The notes under the pieces were generated by a model. That model made no database searches and was not told the DNA's origin. It worked only from the letters and a program-made list of their open reading frames with translations. 64,000 nt of DNA from Buddleja alternifolia (taxonomy: Eukaryota > Streptophyta > Magnoliopsida > Lamiales > Scrophulariaceae), in NCBI GenBank assembly GCA_019426215.1, contig CM033391.1:21038949-21102948 (forward strand), written 5' to 3'. Below are positions 11,091-21,211 of the stretch, in pieces (positions within the stretch are counted from its first letter, which is position 1; each line of letters starts with the position of its first letter). Made by a program: the position numbers and the translations under genes.

Positions 11091-12315
11091 TTAATATATT
11101 CAAGATTAAAAGGCATTTAATATAGTGTTGGTGATCTCGTAATCTAGGTGGTAAGTAAAGATAAGTATTAACCCAATTATCTCTCCTAGTTATTAATTGG
11201 TTTCGTAATTCTAATTTTAATTCTTGCTTATTATATAGCCTAAGTTTTCTAAAGTATTAACACAATCAATAAAATAGTTTAAAATATGAGCGGGCACATG
11301 CATGTAAATAAATTATGAGGGCAACAACAAGTTTTATGCAAATTTGTAAAAGTGGGTTGGGATTCCCTTTTCTTTAAAAATGTATAATAGCTCTCATGGG
11401 TAGAAATATTTACTAAAGAAAATAAAGGACTGAAATGAAAATAATCAAAAAGTTTAAGGGCCATTTAACTTGGTCAAAAATAATGGATAAAGTCAAGGGG
11501 GTTATTTTCTTAAAATGTAAAGTTAGAAGGCTATTTTCTTAAAAGTGTACCAATTGGAGGCTATACACTCAATTAATCCTTTACGGTTTGGGATTTTTCC
11601 TCATATGAAGGATTGATTTGGGATTTATTTATTTTTTTCATCCGGGTTTTTCTTTGTAATTTTTTATGAAAATGTTACATTTTTCCTTTGTAAGGGTATT
11701 GTCGGGTATATACATGAACTCGCGAGAAATTTGGATGGAACGAGAATTTTATTTCTAAAAAATATAGAAAAATCTATTTTTTTAAAGGGATAAAAAAATA
11801 TAGATGTTAAAAGTGTATTTGGATGAGTTATTTTTTAGAAAAAAATATGTAATGATTAGGGTTGATGTGATATAATTTTTTTTATTGAAAATTTGTTTGG
11901 ATTGGTGGTTAGATATAAGTTTTTGTAAACATATCTTAATTAAGTTCATCAATTTAGACATAAAAGTTAGGCAAAATAGATCTTATTTTGCAGGTTGTGT
12001 TATCTTTCATTAGACTATACAATTAATTTACTCCTGGTGTCGAGAAATAGTCGGAGGAATCCTTTTAACCAACTGGTGAAATGTCAAATCATGAATAACA
12101 AAAGTCTGTTTTTTTCTCTATTTTTGCAAAAATAAATAAATATGAAAATTACCTAATTTTTTCAAAATATAATATAAATTTAAAGATTTTTTTATGAAAA
12201 AAATCTTGATAGCATGTCATACAAATGCATTTTCTAGAGAATATTCTTTGAAAATTGATTTCTCAATGATGGATTTGCCATCCAATTAAGGTCTAAATTT
12301 TGTGGCAAGATTGTA
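11091..12315. other. Non-coding AT-rich DNA (copy 1)
   Basis: This may include viral leader near 11091-11280, but no tRNA-Met primer site is seen there. No other element boundary or gene can be supported. Confidence 0.5.
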
Positions 12316-12480
12316 GGCTATGTTTGGTCACATTGTCGAAGATGAGTTTTCATTTTATTTTTTCCTCACTAGAAAATGAAAATTCATACTCAAACTCATT
12401 TTTTCCAAAAAAAATATTCATTCTCATTTTTCACTTTACATTCTTCTATATATACATTCATCATTATACATTTTCAATCA
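12316..12480 (+). mobile_element. Left end of a Harbinger-like MITE (copy 1)
   Basis: GGCTATGTTTGGTCACATTG and the following TCGAAGATGAGTTTTCA align by eye with the left terminus of the PIF/Harbinger element at 14232 (GGCTCCGTATGGTTGTG...TCGAAAATGAATTCTGA). No right terminus is found, so it is probably truncated. Confidence 0.4.
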
Positions 12481-12623
12481 TGTTGTACTATCTCTCATCA
12501 TGGTGGGTCAATGATATCCCTTAGAGCACTGCCTGAAGGGTAGTGAACAAATGACAGGCTGACACTTGTCATCCTATCTCACTTTTCATTTTCTATTCAA
12601 CAAAAAGTCTAGGGATTTGATGG

Positions 12624-14115
12624 TGTTAGGTGCCCTGCGAGCCATCTAGTGGACCATTTCTTTTGTAAATACTATGACAGTCATGTTTTTATCTATATTA
12701 AACTTCTTGTTGGCATCTTTTCTTTATCACAATTCACTTTTAATAGTTTAGATAAAGATCCCATGAATTAATTATGGCTAGGGGAGTGACAACTGTGGAA
12801 CACTCTCAAGACTGTAATCCTAAAACCCTATTCCAACTTATAGAGATATGAGATATAGCAGTCTCACGAAGACTTGTTTGTGTGTATTATTCTCATGGGA
12901 GAGTGCTTTGCTAAATGGGCAATTACCTTGGGGTCAGTGCACGCATAAAGATCCATACTTTGGTAAGTATAAGATTGAACGACCCCACAAGGACTTCCCG
13001 TTGGTTCAATGTCGAACTTGGAGTCCTTTGGTTTTGCAGTGTGAGATTAGTCCTCCGACCTGAGATGTCATGGCTGAAAGATATACTGCTACTGCACTTT
13101 GATATACATGTGAATTCTAGGAGAATCATACTGTGGCTTATGTTAAGTGTAGTCCGGTGGTACTACTGGACAAATCACATTAGATATGAGATTTAGTATT
13201 TCCTATGATGTTGTGTAACCCTAAATGATAAGTAAAAGCCTCTGATCAGAGCGATGTCCTAAAAGAGGGAATGGAACCCTGCTTACAAGACTGAATCATT
13301 AGAGCTCTAACACAGTCATAGTTTCTGGGTTATTAGGGTTTCGGCTGATGCCATGCCCAAGATTTTGGATGGGAAATAGATGAAAGGATTCAACTCACAT
13401 GAAGATCGTAACCTGGAGAGATTTGATATTCAGCGTTAACATCTAGGACGTTATGGCGCTGTTGCCAGACGACGAACCATGACCAGTAGGTGCTTTGAAT
13501 TAATATAGTGAAATTAATACAAGGCCTAATTGATTATTTAACTAAATAATTAATTAAGACAATTTAAGGATCGTCTAGCCTTTGGAGTGACGACCTATTG
13601 CTAGCTTGTTAATGAGTTTAAGAGGTTACACACTAATTTAATGTAGTACCTATTGGCTAAAATTAATTCTTAGTGAATTATTGGATAGATTAATTAATAG
13701 GAATTTATTAATCGGGAAAAATTAATAAAATTAATTAAGTGGTCTTAATTAATTAATATCATGAATTTAATTTTGAAGTATTTTATTTAATTGACTAATT
13801 AATTAGTAGTCTAATTAACTTAATGAAGAGATGATAATTAATTAAGTGGCTTAATTAATTAGTAATTTAATCGAGCAAATTAAATTAATACAAGTTCAAT
13901 TAATTAACTAGTGTGCTAAGTAATTAATTAGATTTGGGCTTAAAAAGTCTTAAAAACTAAGGGGAGTAAGAAGAGGCCACTAGGTCAAGAGACCTAGTGG
14001 GAACACCTACTTGGGTTTTCCCAAGTCGTTCACATGCCCAACACAGTTTTAAATAAAATATTGTGATATTTTCCTTTCTCTTCTTCTATATCTCTACATT
14101 AGAGTATATATATAT
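12624..14115 (+). repeat. LTR-like sequence with TTAATTAA-rich core and hairpins (copy 1)
   Basis: It begins TGTTAGGTGCCC and has a long TTAATTAA-rich middle (13520-13930). Two adjacent perfect inverted repeats follow: CCACTAGGTC/GACCTAGTGG (13977-14000, 4-base loop) and ACTTGGG/CCCAAGT (14009-14026, 4-base loop). A pyrimidine-rich stretch comes before 14115. Its first 300 bases repeat at 6979-7285. I infer a Copia-type LTR. No protein-coding part or primer site adjoins it. Confidence 0.45.
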
Positions 14116-14512
14116 TGGGAATCCTGGTATCATGCGCAGCGGAATTTAAAACATACCCAGATTCCTAAAAGCTAAGATCAATTTTTGAATTTTCGTTGAT
14201 TTTAACATAAACGAAGAACGCGAAAAACTTAGGCTCCGTATGGTTGTGTTTTCGAAAATGAATTCTGAATATTTTTTGGGGAATGTGTATTACAGAAATT
14301 CGTGTGAAAATGTTGACTTAATTTGTTTGTTTGGATGTGTTTTTAGAATTTGATTGAAAATAGTGTAGATGTGATATGAAGTTGATTTTTAATAGGATTT
14401 GATATATGAAATGATTGAGTTGGTTATGAATATGATGATGATGGGAGAAAAAATATTAAAATAATTTTTTTTTTTAATAATGTTATGAGTTAGTTATAAA
14501 ATAATATGTATA

Positions 14513-14548
<36 letters not shown>

Positions 14549-15636
14549 CATACACACACATAATATAATATATATTATAGAAATAGAATGAAAAGAAAAA
14601 AACAAGAGAGGCACCCAACAAAGAGGGCGTTCATGCGTTGGGGGGTGGGGGGGGTGGGGGTGGGGCCCTTTATTTTTAGTTTTTTTTTCCAACTTTTTAT
14701 TTCTTTTTAGCTTTAAATTTTTATCCTTTTTTTTATTTCGTGTTTTGTTTTTCAATTTTATATTTTAAAAGTTCAAGAAAATTGAATTTTGCTCGTCTAT
14801 ATTTATAATAGTTAGTGCAATTATACGATTCGCATTAGACAAATATAAAATAGGATGTGGTCTATATATACAATATTTTATGAAATGTGTAAATATGTGG
14901 TCCATATATACAATATTTTTACTCCCGAATAATTAATTTATATCCATATTATACTCGAACTTCTACGAATCCATTTATTTTTCGTCTCCGTACTTTTTAT
15001 CCGACTTTTTCACTGTAATTTTCAATAAAATTTCATAATATACACGTACATATTAAATGATGAATTTTTCCCGTCTCGTATTTTACTAACTATGGTAAAT
15101 AATAAATTAGTGCATTTTAATAATAGCAAATTTCATCCACTTTAAATAGAGATAAAAACATTAAATAGGGATAAAAACCTATTATTTATTTAATATGGTT
15201 GGGCCACACTTTGCCCACTTTTTGTTATTTTTTATCCATTTTATTTTTTCTCACTCCCACTTCATCTTTTTCACCAATACACACACTCACACATACACAT
15301 ACATACATACACACATGCAGACACACACACATATATCTATACACACGCAGACACACATACACACATATATATATATATGAACAGACCCACGCACACACAC
15401 ACACACATATAATATATATATATATATGAACACACCCACGCACACACAGACATACACGCACACACACACACATCTATACACACGCAGACACACACACACA
15501 TATGGAGAGGGGAGTGGGCACGTGGGGTTGGGGGTGGGGCCAGGGAAATGGGGGTTGCGGCTGGGAGGAAAAGGTGCAGGGGATAAATAGTGTAAGGGGA
15601 GGAAAAAATATTATTTTTTTTCAAATTATATATTAT

Positions 15637-15669
<33 letters not shown>

Positions 15670-16400
15670 CATGAAAAAGAAAGAAAGATAATGAGTTGGA
15701 TAGTGGGATAGTGTAATTAATGATAAAAGATTGTAAAAAGATTGAAATGATTGGTTGGTGTATAGGGGAATGTGTATTGTATTTAAAATTTGACCATTTT
15801 CTGTTGAATTTGGCTTGGACTGTGTATTTTCATTTTTTGGTGATCCAAAAAATGAAAATGTTTTTTAAATACACAACCATACATAGCCTTACCTTTTTCA
15901 AATTCTATTAATCCACGCGAATATTTAATGGTCTAAACATCCCGTCTCTAGATCATCACGCAGGAACGGACTTTTGGAAATCTTCATCTTCATCTCCTGA
16001 GGCGGCTAGGCAAAGATAGTATGAATCTTTTCTGTCTTGTATTTTGGTAGAGGATTTCAGTATTATGAATTGTGTTATTTGGCTGAATGAATGAATTAAT
16101 TCTCTAGTGCTTGTGTTGGAGGATTGAATAATCCTCCAACTTAAGCCTAGATCACACGCCCCCATAAGGGTCTGTTGGACGCCCCATGTGGGCTAAATTG
16201 ACCCAGTCAATTGAGTTCACTTAATTTAATTATATTTCATTTAATCCAATTAAATAAATATACATTGACTTAATATTCCAATTTAAATATTTAATTAACC
16301 CAGTTAATTAACTATTCAAATTAAATAATTTAATTTACCATTGTCTAATCCAATTAAACAACCAATTAAATTAGTTCATCCAATTAATTAATTCGTCCTA
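14116..16400 (-). repeat. Minus-oriented LTR-like sequence split by a Harbinger element
   Basis: TTGGGAATCC...ATGCGCAGCGGAA at 14115-14145 resembles the reverse complement of the 3' end of many plant Copia LTRs. The sequence continues to 14228, is interrupted by the DNA transposon 14232-15888, resumes at 15892, and runs to about 16400 where the Copia RT remnant begins. Part of it (to 16020) is in the duplicated block. It does not match the LTR at 21212-22627 closely, so it may be a different family. Confidence 0.4.
14232..15888. mobile_element. Non-autonomous PIF/Harbinger element, 1.66 kb (copy 1)
   Basis: The left terminus GGCTCCGTATGGTTGTG and the inverted right terminus GGCTATGTATGGTTGTG form terminal inverted repeats. 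Both ends are flanked by TTA (14229-14231 and 15889-15891), the PIF/Harbinger target. The interior has no transposase. It has a TA tract (14520-14548), a G-rich stretch near 14640, a long CA/TA compound microsatellite (15280-15500), a GGGG-rich stretch (15505-15560) and an ATA repeat (15640-15667). Open frames inside the microsatellites are artefacts of simple repeats. Confidence 0.8.
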
Positions 16401-17010
16401 CACATAGATTTCGAGAGATGTATCCCATGCCTCATTGACAGGAACCCTTTCTTAGAATCCTCCATCCTATATATCTTTAGGACCTTTTCTAAGTAAAGGG
16501 CTTAAGAGAGCCCCATCATTCTATTTGTTCGATCTCTATAGATTCGAATCCCTAGAATATAAGTTGCCTCTCCCAAGTCTTTCATGGAGAAACTACTCGA
16601 AAGCCACTTCTTAACAGTGGTGAGCATTCCTATATCATTCCCTATGAGTAATATGTCATCCACATATAACACAAGAAATGTTATCTTGCTCCCACTAACC
16701 TTCTTGTAAACACATGACTCGTCTTTGTTTTTGATAAGTCAAATCCTTTGACAGCCTCATCAAAACGCAGATTCCAGCTACGAGATGCTTGCTTGAGTCC
16801 ATAAATGGATCTCTCAAGCTTACACACCTTATGAATATGGTCCTCGGAGACAAAACCTTTAGGCTGTTCCATATAGATATCCTCTTCTAGGAATCCCTTT
16901 AGGAAAGCAGCTTTGACATTTATTTGCCATATTTCATAGTCTAGGTGTGCCGCTATTGAAAGTGGAATCCTTATTGATTTGATCATAGCCACTGGTGAAA
17001 ACCTTGCCAA
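16400..17010 (-). pseudogene. Copia reverse transcriptase remnant
   Basis: The open segment 16681-17010 has the RT motif WQINVKAAFLKG and YMEQPKGF, then SIYGLKQASRSW. A frameshift near 16710 is followed by the catalytic YVDD at 16655-16666 and the downstream GNDIGML and LGEATYILG-type motifs to about 16400. The normal N-terminal RT segment is missing: the post-integrase linker (ending near 17050) passes almost directly into FSPVAMIKSIR. A stretch of well over 100 residues has been deleted by comparison with the family. The RT copies RNA to DNA in virus-like particles in working relatives. Confidence 0.85.
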
Positions 17011-17049
17011 GAAACCTTGCCATTATTGATTTAAAACATAATCTTCCTC

Positions 17050-18465
17050 TCATACAGAATGAAGATCCAGCTCCCTCTGTACTAGATACCCATACCTCTC
17101 AGGCGGTTGAGGTATTCTACTTGACCTTCGCGGTTGTGGTTGTGTTACAGAAGGTTCGGTTCTCAGTTCCTGTGTAGATGTATCCACTGGAGTTTCATTT
17201 TGTTCTTCGAGAACAAACTCCGCTCCTCCTTCTTGAATGAACTCATCTTCAAGAAAGTGGGCTTGTAAAGCTACAATGATCCTTTGATCATCGTGCAGGT
17301 AAAAGAGGTATCCCATTGAATCCTCAGGATATCCAACAAAACGTCTTTTCAAGGATCTAGCCTCCAACTTGACCACTTTAGTCTTTTTGACATAAGTCGG
17401 ACATCCCCAAATCTAGATGTAATTAAGACTTGGTTTCCTATTTCTCCATATCTCATATGGAGTCTTAGGAACGGACTTGGACGGACATCTATTTAAAATG
17501 TGTACAGTTGTAAGCAATGCATGACCCCATAGTGAAATGGGTAAGTCAATGTAGCTGATCTTGGATTGAACCATGTCCAACCGGGTCCGATTCCTTCGCT
17601 CTACAACTCCATTTGACTGTGGTGTTGCTGGAGGTGTGAGCTGTAATACTATACCATTTTCTCTAAGGTATACATCAAACTCGTGGCTCATATATTCTCC
17701 TCCTCGATCGGATCGAAGAGTTTTTATATGTTGACCAGTTTGATTTTCCACTAAAGCCTTGAGTTCCTTGAACTTTTCAATAGATTTAGACTTGTGCCTC
17801 ATTAGGTACACCAGACCATATCTTGAATGGTCATTAGTGAATGCGATGAAGTAAAGGAAACCTCCTCGAGCCATTTCTCCAAATGCTCCACAAACATCAG
17901 TATGCACTAAACCTAAGATTTGTAAGGCTTTTTCAAAAGTCCCTATGAAGGGGAATCTAGCCATCTTGCCTTTGAGACAAGATTCACAAGTAGGATAGGG
18001 ATCAAATCCCAATGGACCAATTAGTCCATCTTTCTCCATTTTGTGAATTTTATGTTCGCCTGCATGGCCTAGTCTAAGATGCCAGATCAATCTTTGATTT
18101 ATTCCAAGCCTACTATGTTTCCTTAGTGTAGTATTCACAGAACACTCATTCTGGACATTAAGGTAATACAATCCATTTACTAAAGAAGCAAATCCTACTA
18201 ATTTATTACCATGATAAATGTTGCAATGTTCATCAATAAAACGGAAAGTATAACCAATGTTAACTAAAATGGGAATTGAAACAATGTTTTTAAGCCCATT
18301 GGGAAAAACTAAAACATTATCCAAAAAAAGTAAATGTCTAGAATTTAAAAGCAATAAGGTAAATCCAATTCCAGTAGCTGGGACGCTTTGCCCGCTGCCT
18401 ACTCTGATCTTCACCTCATCACTGTCAGCTTCCTTCCTCGCACTAAATCCTGATTCATACAACAA
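17050..18465 (-). pseudogene. Copia gag-pre-integrase, integrase and linker
   Basis: The 350-codon frame at 17413-18465 carries the gag-pre-integrase zinc motif (WHLRLGHAG...CESCLKGK) near residues 128-167. The integrase core has the three acidic residues in LVHTDVCG, LRSDRGGEY and NGVVERRNR, giving a D-D-E triad. The frame ends at a TAG at about 17413, where homology continues into the post-integrase segment 17050-17376 (RRFVGYPEDSMGY, then a PRRSSR-rich linker). The core triad is complete, but the protein is cut off from RT by the stop and the deletion downstream. Confidence 0.85.
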
Positions 18466-18773
18466 ATGTGAGCACTAGATCTAGAATCAAGAATCCAAGA
18501 TGTAGAGAAAACAGTCACAGAACAATAAGTTTCATGAACATAAAGTTCCACACCTTGTGCGCCCTGGCCCATATTTGGACAATTCCTTCTCCAGTGGCCT
18601 AGCTCACCGCAGTGTAGGCATCTATCCGTCTTCTGTAGCCCCTTACACCTGCGATTCACATGAGTTTTCCCTTTTCCTTTATCGACACCACCCTGAGCTC
18701 CAAGCTCGCCACCTTGCTTTTTGGCTTTCTTCTTCTTATTCTTCGCCCTTTTGGGCCCAGAAAAGATTACCAA
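18411..18773 (-). pseudogene. Copia gag knuckle and aspartic protease, altered active site
   Basis: Lysine-rich linker, then the CCHC knuckle CLHCGELGHWRRNC (residues about 52-65), then the protease N-terminus WILDSRSSAHIC (about 93-104). The family's catalytic motif is D-S/T-G; here the glycine is Arg (DSR), which should abolish activity. The frame overlaps the start of the integrase frame by a frameshift. Confidence 0.8.
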
Positions 18774-18779
18774 TGCAGT

Positions 18780-19040
18780 TTATTTTCCCTTGGACTTCAA
18801 TTGAGATTGTGCAGTGTTTAATTTGTTCATTAGCCTAGCTAAATTGCATTCAATCTCTTTGAAATTGAAGTTCATGACAAATTGGGAAAATGAATCAGGA
18901 AGAGACTGCAAAATAAGATCGGTTTGAAGATGTTGGTTCATAGTAAAATCGAGAGCGTCCAATCTCTCGATCATCGAGATCATCTTGAGGACATGATCCC
19001 CAACTTTCTCACCTTCTCTCATTTTGGCCTTGAAGAGCTC
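18780..19040 (-). pseudogene. Copia gag C-terminal part (UBN2-type)
   Basis: About 80 codons including KVGDHVLKMISMIERLDAL and LPDSFSQFVMNF, typical of the gag domain of TNT1-like Copia elements. The upstream codons (KELFKAKM) reach 19040, where the solo LTR begins. The first ~100 residues expected for gag are absent. Confidence 0.8.
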
Positions 19041-20523
19041 TTTAGAAATTTCATGTTAGATGTTTTGATGATGAGAAGATAGGATTTTATGTTAAACCCC
19101 AAAAGAATGTAAGTTTATGTTTTCATAGAACAATTGTATAAGCGTTTGAAAGTTTGTAACTTTATGAGGCTTGTAATTTTTATCTTTGTAGATTTTAGAC
19201 TAAGTATTGGATACCAAGTCGCTAGTAGAATTCTAGGTGAGTCTATTAGAGATGAAGTTGAAGATCAGCATCTGAAGTTAAGCGAAGATGAAGATTTTAT
19301 CTTAAGCGACTGTCAATCTCTATGGACTGTTGCGGGACTTATGAATCAAGCTCTCAAAGCTCTCAAGCAATCAAGAAGATCAAATTCACCTGAAATAAAT
19401 TTTGAAGTCACTAAGGACTTAAATGCAATCATTTAACTGGCATGTATTTCCAACGAGAAATAAATTCAAATGCATTAAATGCTTGATAAGAGCATTAAAT
19501 GTGATAAGGACAAATTGTATACGGAACAAGCTACATACTGCCTTAGATTGTCAGAATTTCAGAGTTTAAACCTGCTCCTGTCCAATCGGAACCAGCAGAA
19601 TTTCAGGAATGTCAGAATGGGACTATTTAACGTGCTGCGTGAGTTACACGCGTCCACATGTGTCCAACAGACAAATTTCAAGAAACCCTATAAATAGTAC
19701 CCTTCAGCAAATCCCAAAAAAAACACATACATACACAAGAAAGTCAAAACTTTGCTGAAATATTTTCTCAAGAAAAGCTTAGAAACTCCATAGCCAAAAT
19801 TCTTCCAAGCCTTTTTATATACATTCCAGACAGTCATAGATATCTCAAACATCTTCAAAAAAGAACTATACATTATTATTGAGATATCCTAACTTGTTTG
19901 AACTTCCTAAAATCAAACAAACCCGTGATCAAAAACCTCAACCTCGTCTATCTGTGTGAAAAAGTTGTTGACTCTACAAGCAGTATTTCAGAGTGAGAGA
20001 AGCTTGTTAGTGAAGATCTTCATTGGTGCTGAAGTCTGTCAAGATCATCATCCCCACCTCTATTTTGTAGAAGCCTCTGTGTGATCCTTCGATAATCAAT
20101 TTAGTGGAATTCCTCCAAGTGTTCAAGGAGAAGAAGGACGTAGCTGAGATTACACCACCCAGCGAACCTTACAAATTCTTGTGTTATTTACTGTCATATT
20201 GTCTTACTTTATATTGTATCTTTTATTTTGAAAAAGACAAGTAAAGCGGTTGAGCAACTATTTAACCAAAACGAACGCTAAAGCTTTAAAATCATTTTCG
20301 CTGTGCTAACCCTGATTAAGCGATCTAAGCTTTACCCTACTTTGGTAAATTGCTAAAATCACTAAGTCTAAGTTATCTGTACTGTAGTGCATGACCTAGC
20401 GCTCAGTTTTCTAAGCATTCAAATCTTTAAAAAGTGATATGAATTTTTGAAGTCGAAAAAGACTTCAGAGTTTATTCACCCCTCCCTCTTGTAGACCCTT
20501 TCGTATGCCACTTGGGACCATCA
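19041..20523 (+). mobile_element. Solo LTR of a SIRE-like Copia family, ~1.48 kb
   Basis: It matches the 5' LTR at 22628-23388 at both ends (AATTTCATGTTAGATGTTTTGATGATGA at the start, CGTATGCCACTTGGGACCA at the end) but is twice as long. It keeps a core promoter: TATAAATA at 19689-19696. It lies between the Copia gag remnant and the Copia leader with no internal region of its own, so it is probably a solo LTR. Its first few bases are eroded, and no target duplication is evident. Open frames inside (19134-19436) are not treated as genes. Confidence 0.7.
19689..19696 (+). promoter_or_regulatory. TATA box of the solo LTR
   Basis: TATAAATA in CCCTATAAATAGTACCC context, the expected core promoter of the LTR. 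The paired LTR at 22628-23388 lacks this segment. Confidence 0.55.
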
Positions 20524-21198
20524 AAATTAATTAAAAAATCTTCCAAGAATAATTAATTAATTATTTCACTTAAATAATAAATATTCAATAAAAATAATTT
20601 GGGCTCGATTTCATCAAACATAAATTACCAACCATTGACATATTTAATATTCAATCAATTAAACCCAAAACTAATTTATTGAAAGTCCATATTTTTAATA
20701 AAATAATTTGGGCATATTTAATTAAATTCGGGTCATCATCCTTTTAACCCACCTGGATAATGAAAATAGCCCAAAACCCATTTATTTAAAATTAGACCCG
20801 AGAAATTTTGACCCGACCCGTTAAGACCTGGGTCAAAAAACCGAGCCCATTGATCTTGACGTCGTGCGCCCAGCGCACGGCATGTGGCCTGGCCCTGTGT
20901 GCTAAAAAGCACACTGAGCCGCGTGCACAGGCGTGCTCATATGCGCACGCTGTGCTAGCGTGCTATTCTAAAAAGCAGACTGCGCACGCCGAGTGTGTCT
21001 CGCTCGTCTCGGGGTTTTTCATCCTCAATTCTCACACAACTTTAATTTTTCGATTCACATATTATCTTACAATATACATGAATTAAACGCACAAAAATCA
21101 TGATTTTCATATCATAAAAACATATTCTAATAACATGCTTAAAAAACGCGAATATCACATAAATCACGTATTCAATTAAATACAAAAATCAGAGATTG
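20524..21198 (-). other. Copia leader region (minus strand), with GC-rich hairpins
   Basis: AT-rich near 20524-20780 and GC-rich near 20860-21000. It sits between the primer site and where gag should start. It contains GTGTGCT-AAAA-AGCACAC at 20897-20914 (7-bp perfect stem, 4-base loop) and several GCGCA/TGCGC runs. No protein is supported; the open frame 20808-21086 has no family features. Assignment to the minus-strand Copia element is by position. Confidence 0.5.
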
Positions 21199-21210
21199 GT
21201 TCTGATACCA
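21199..21210 (-). other. Initiator-tRNA-Met primer-binding site
   Basis: On the minus strand TGGTATCAGAAC directly follows the LTR end CCCAGCA with one base between. This matches the usual Copia primer site TGGTATCAGA, complementary to initiator tRNA-Met. Confidence 0.75.
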
Positions 21211-21211
21211 C

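Larger units (their letters stand above)
1..16020 (+). repeat. 16-kb duplicated block, copy 1
   Basis: The sequence from the window edge to about 16020 recurs, in the same order and orientation, at 40189-56255. The offset drifts only from 40188 to about 40241 through small indels. Several stretches read side by side show about one substitution per 100-300 bases. The match stops at a shared GGCTAGGC-AGATAG motif, after which copy 1 continues into LTR-like DNA and copy 2 into unrelated DNA. The left limit is unknown because the window starts inside the block. Confidence 0.95.
16400..19040 (-). pseudogene. Ty1/Copia polyprotein remnant, TNT1-94-like (minus strand)
   Basis: Reading from 19040 down: the C-terminal part of gag, CCHC knuckle, protease, gag-pre-integrase, integrase core, then a shortened RT ending at about 16400. 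RNase H and the 3' LTR-proximal part are missing. The gag N-terminus is missing, where a solo LTR (19041-20523) abuts. At least one large deletion (near 17011-17049), frameshifts and stops make it non-functional. The matching leader, primer site and 5' LTR appear to be at 20524-22627. Confidence 0.85.

Noticed and set aside
15195..15624. Several overlapping ORFs on both strands (also 55417-55870)
   Set aside because: They translate CA/TA microsatellites into Thr-His or Cys-Val repeats. They are not genes.
16400..17010. RT of the pararetrovirus
   Set aside because: The motifs and order (gag-protease-integrase before RT) are Copia, and it is outside the viral block.
19134..19436. 100-codon ORF on the plus strand
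   Set aside because: Lies in the solo LTR. The paired LTR does not keep the frame.
20808..21086. 92-codon ORF in the Copia leader
   Set aside because: Composition follows the GC-rich hairpin patch. No family similarity is recognised.
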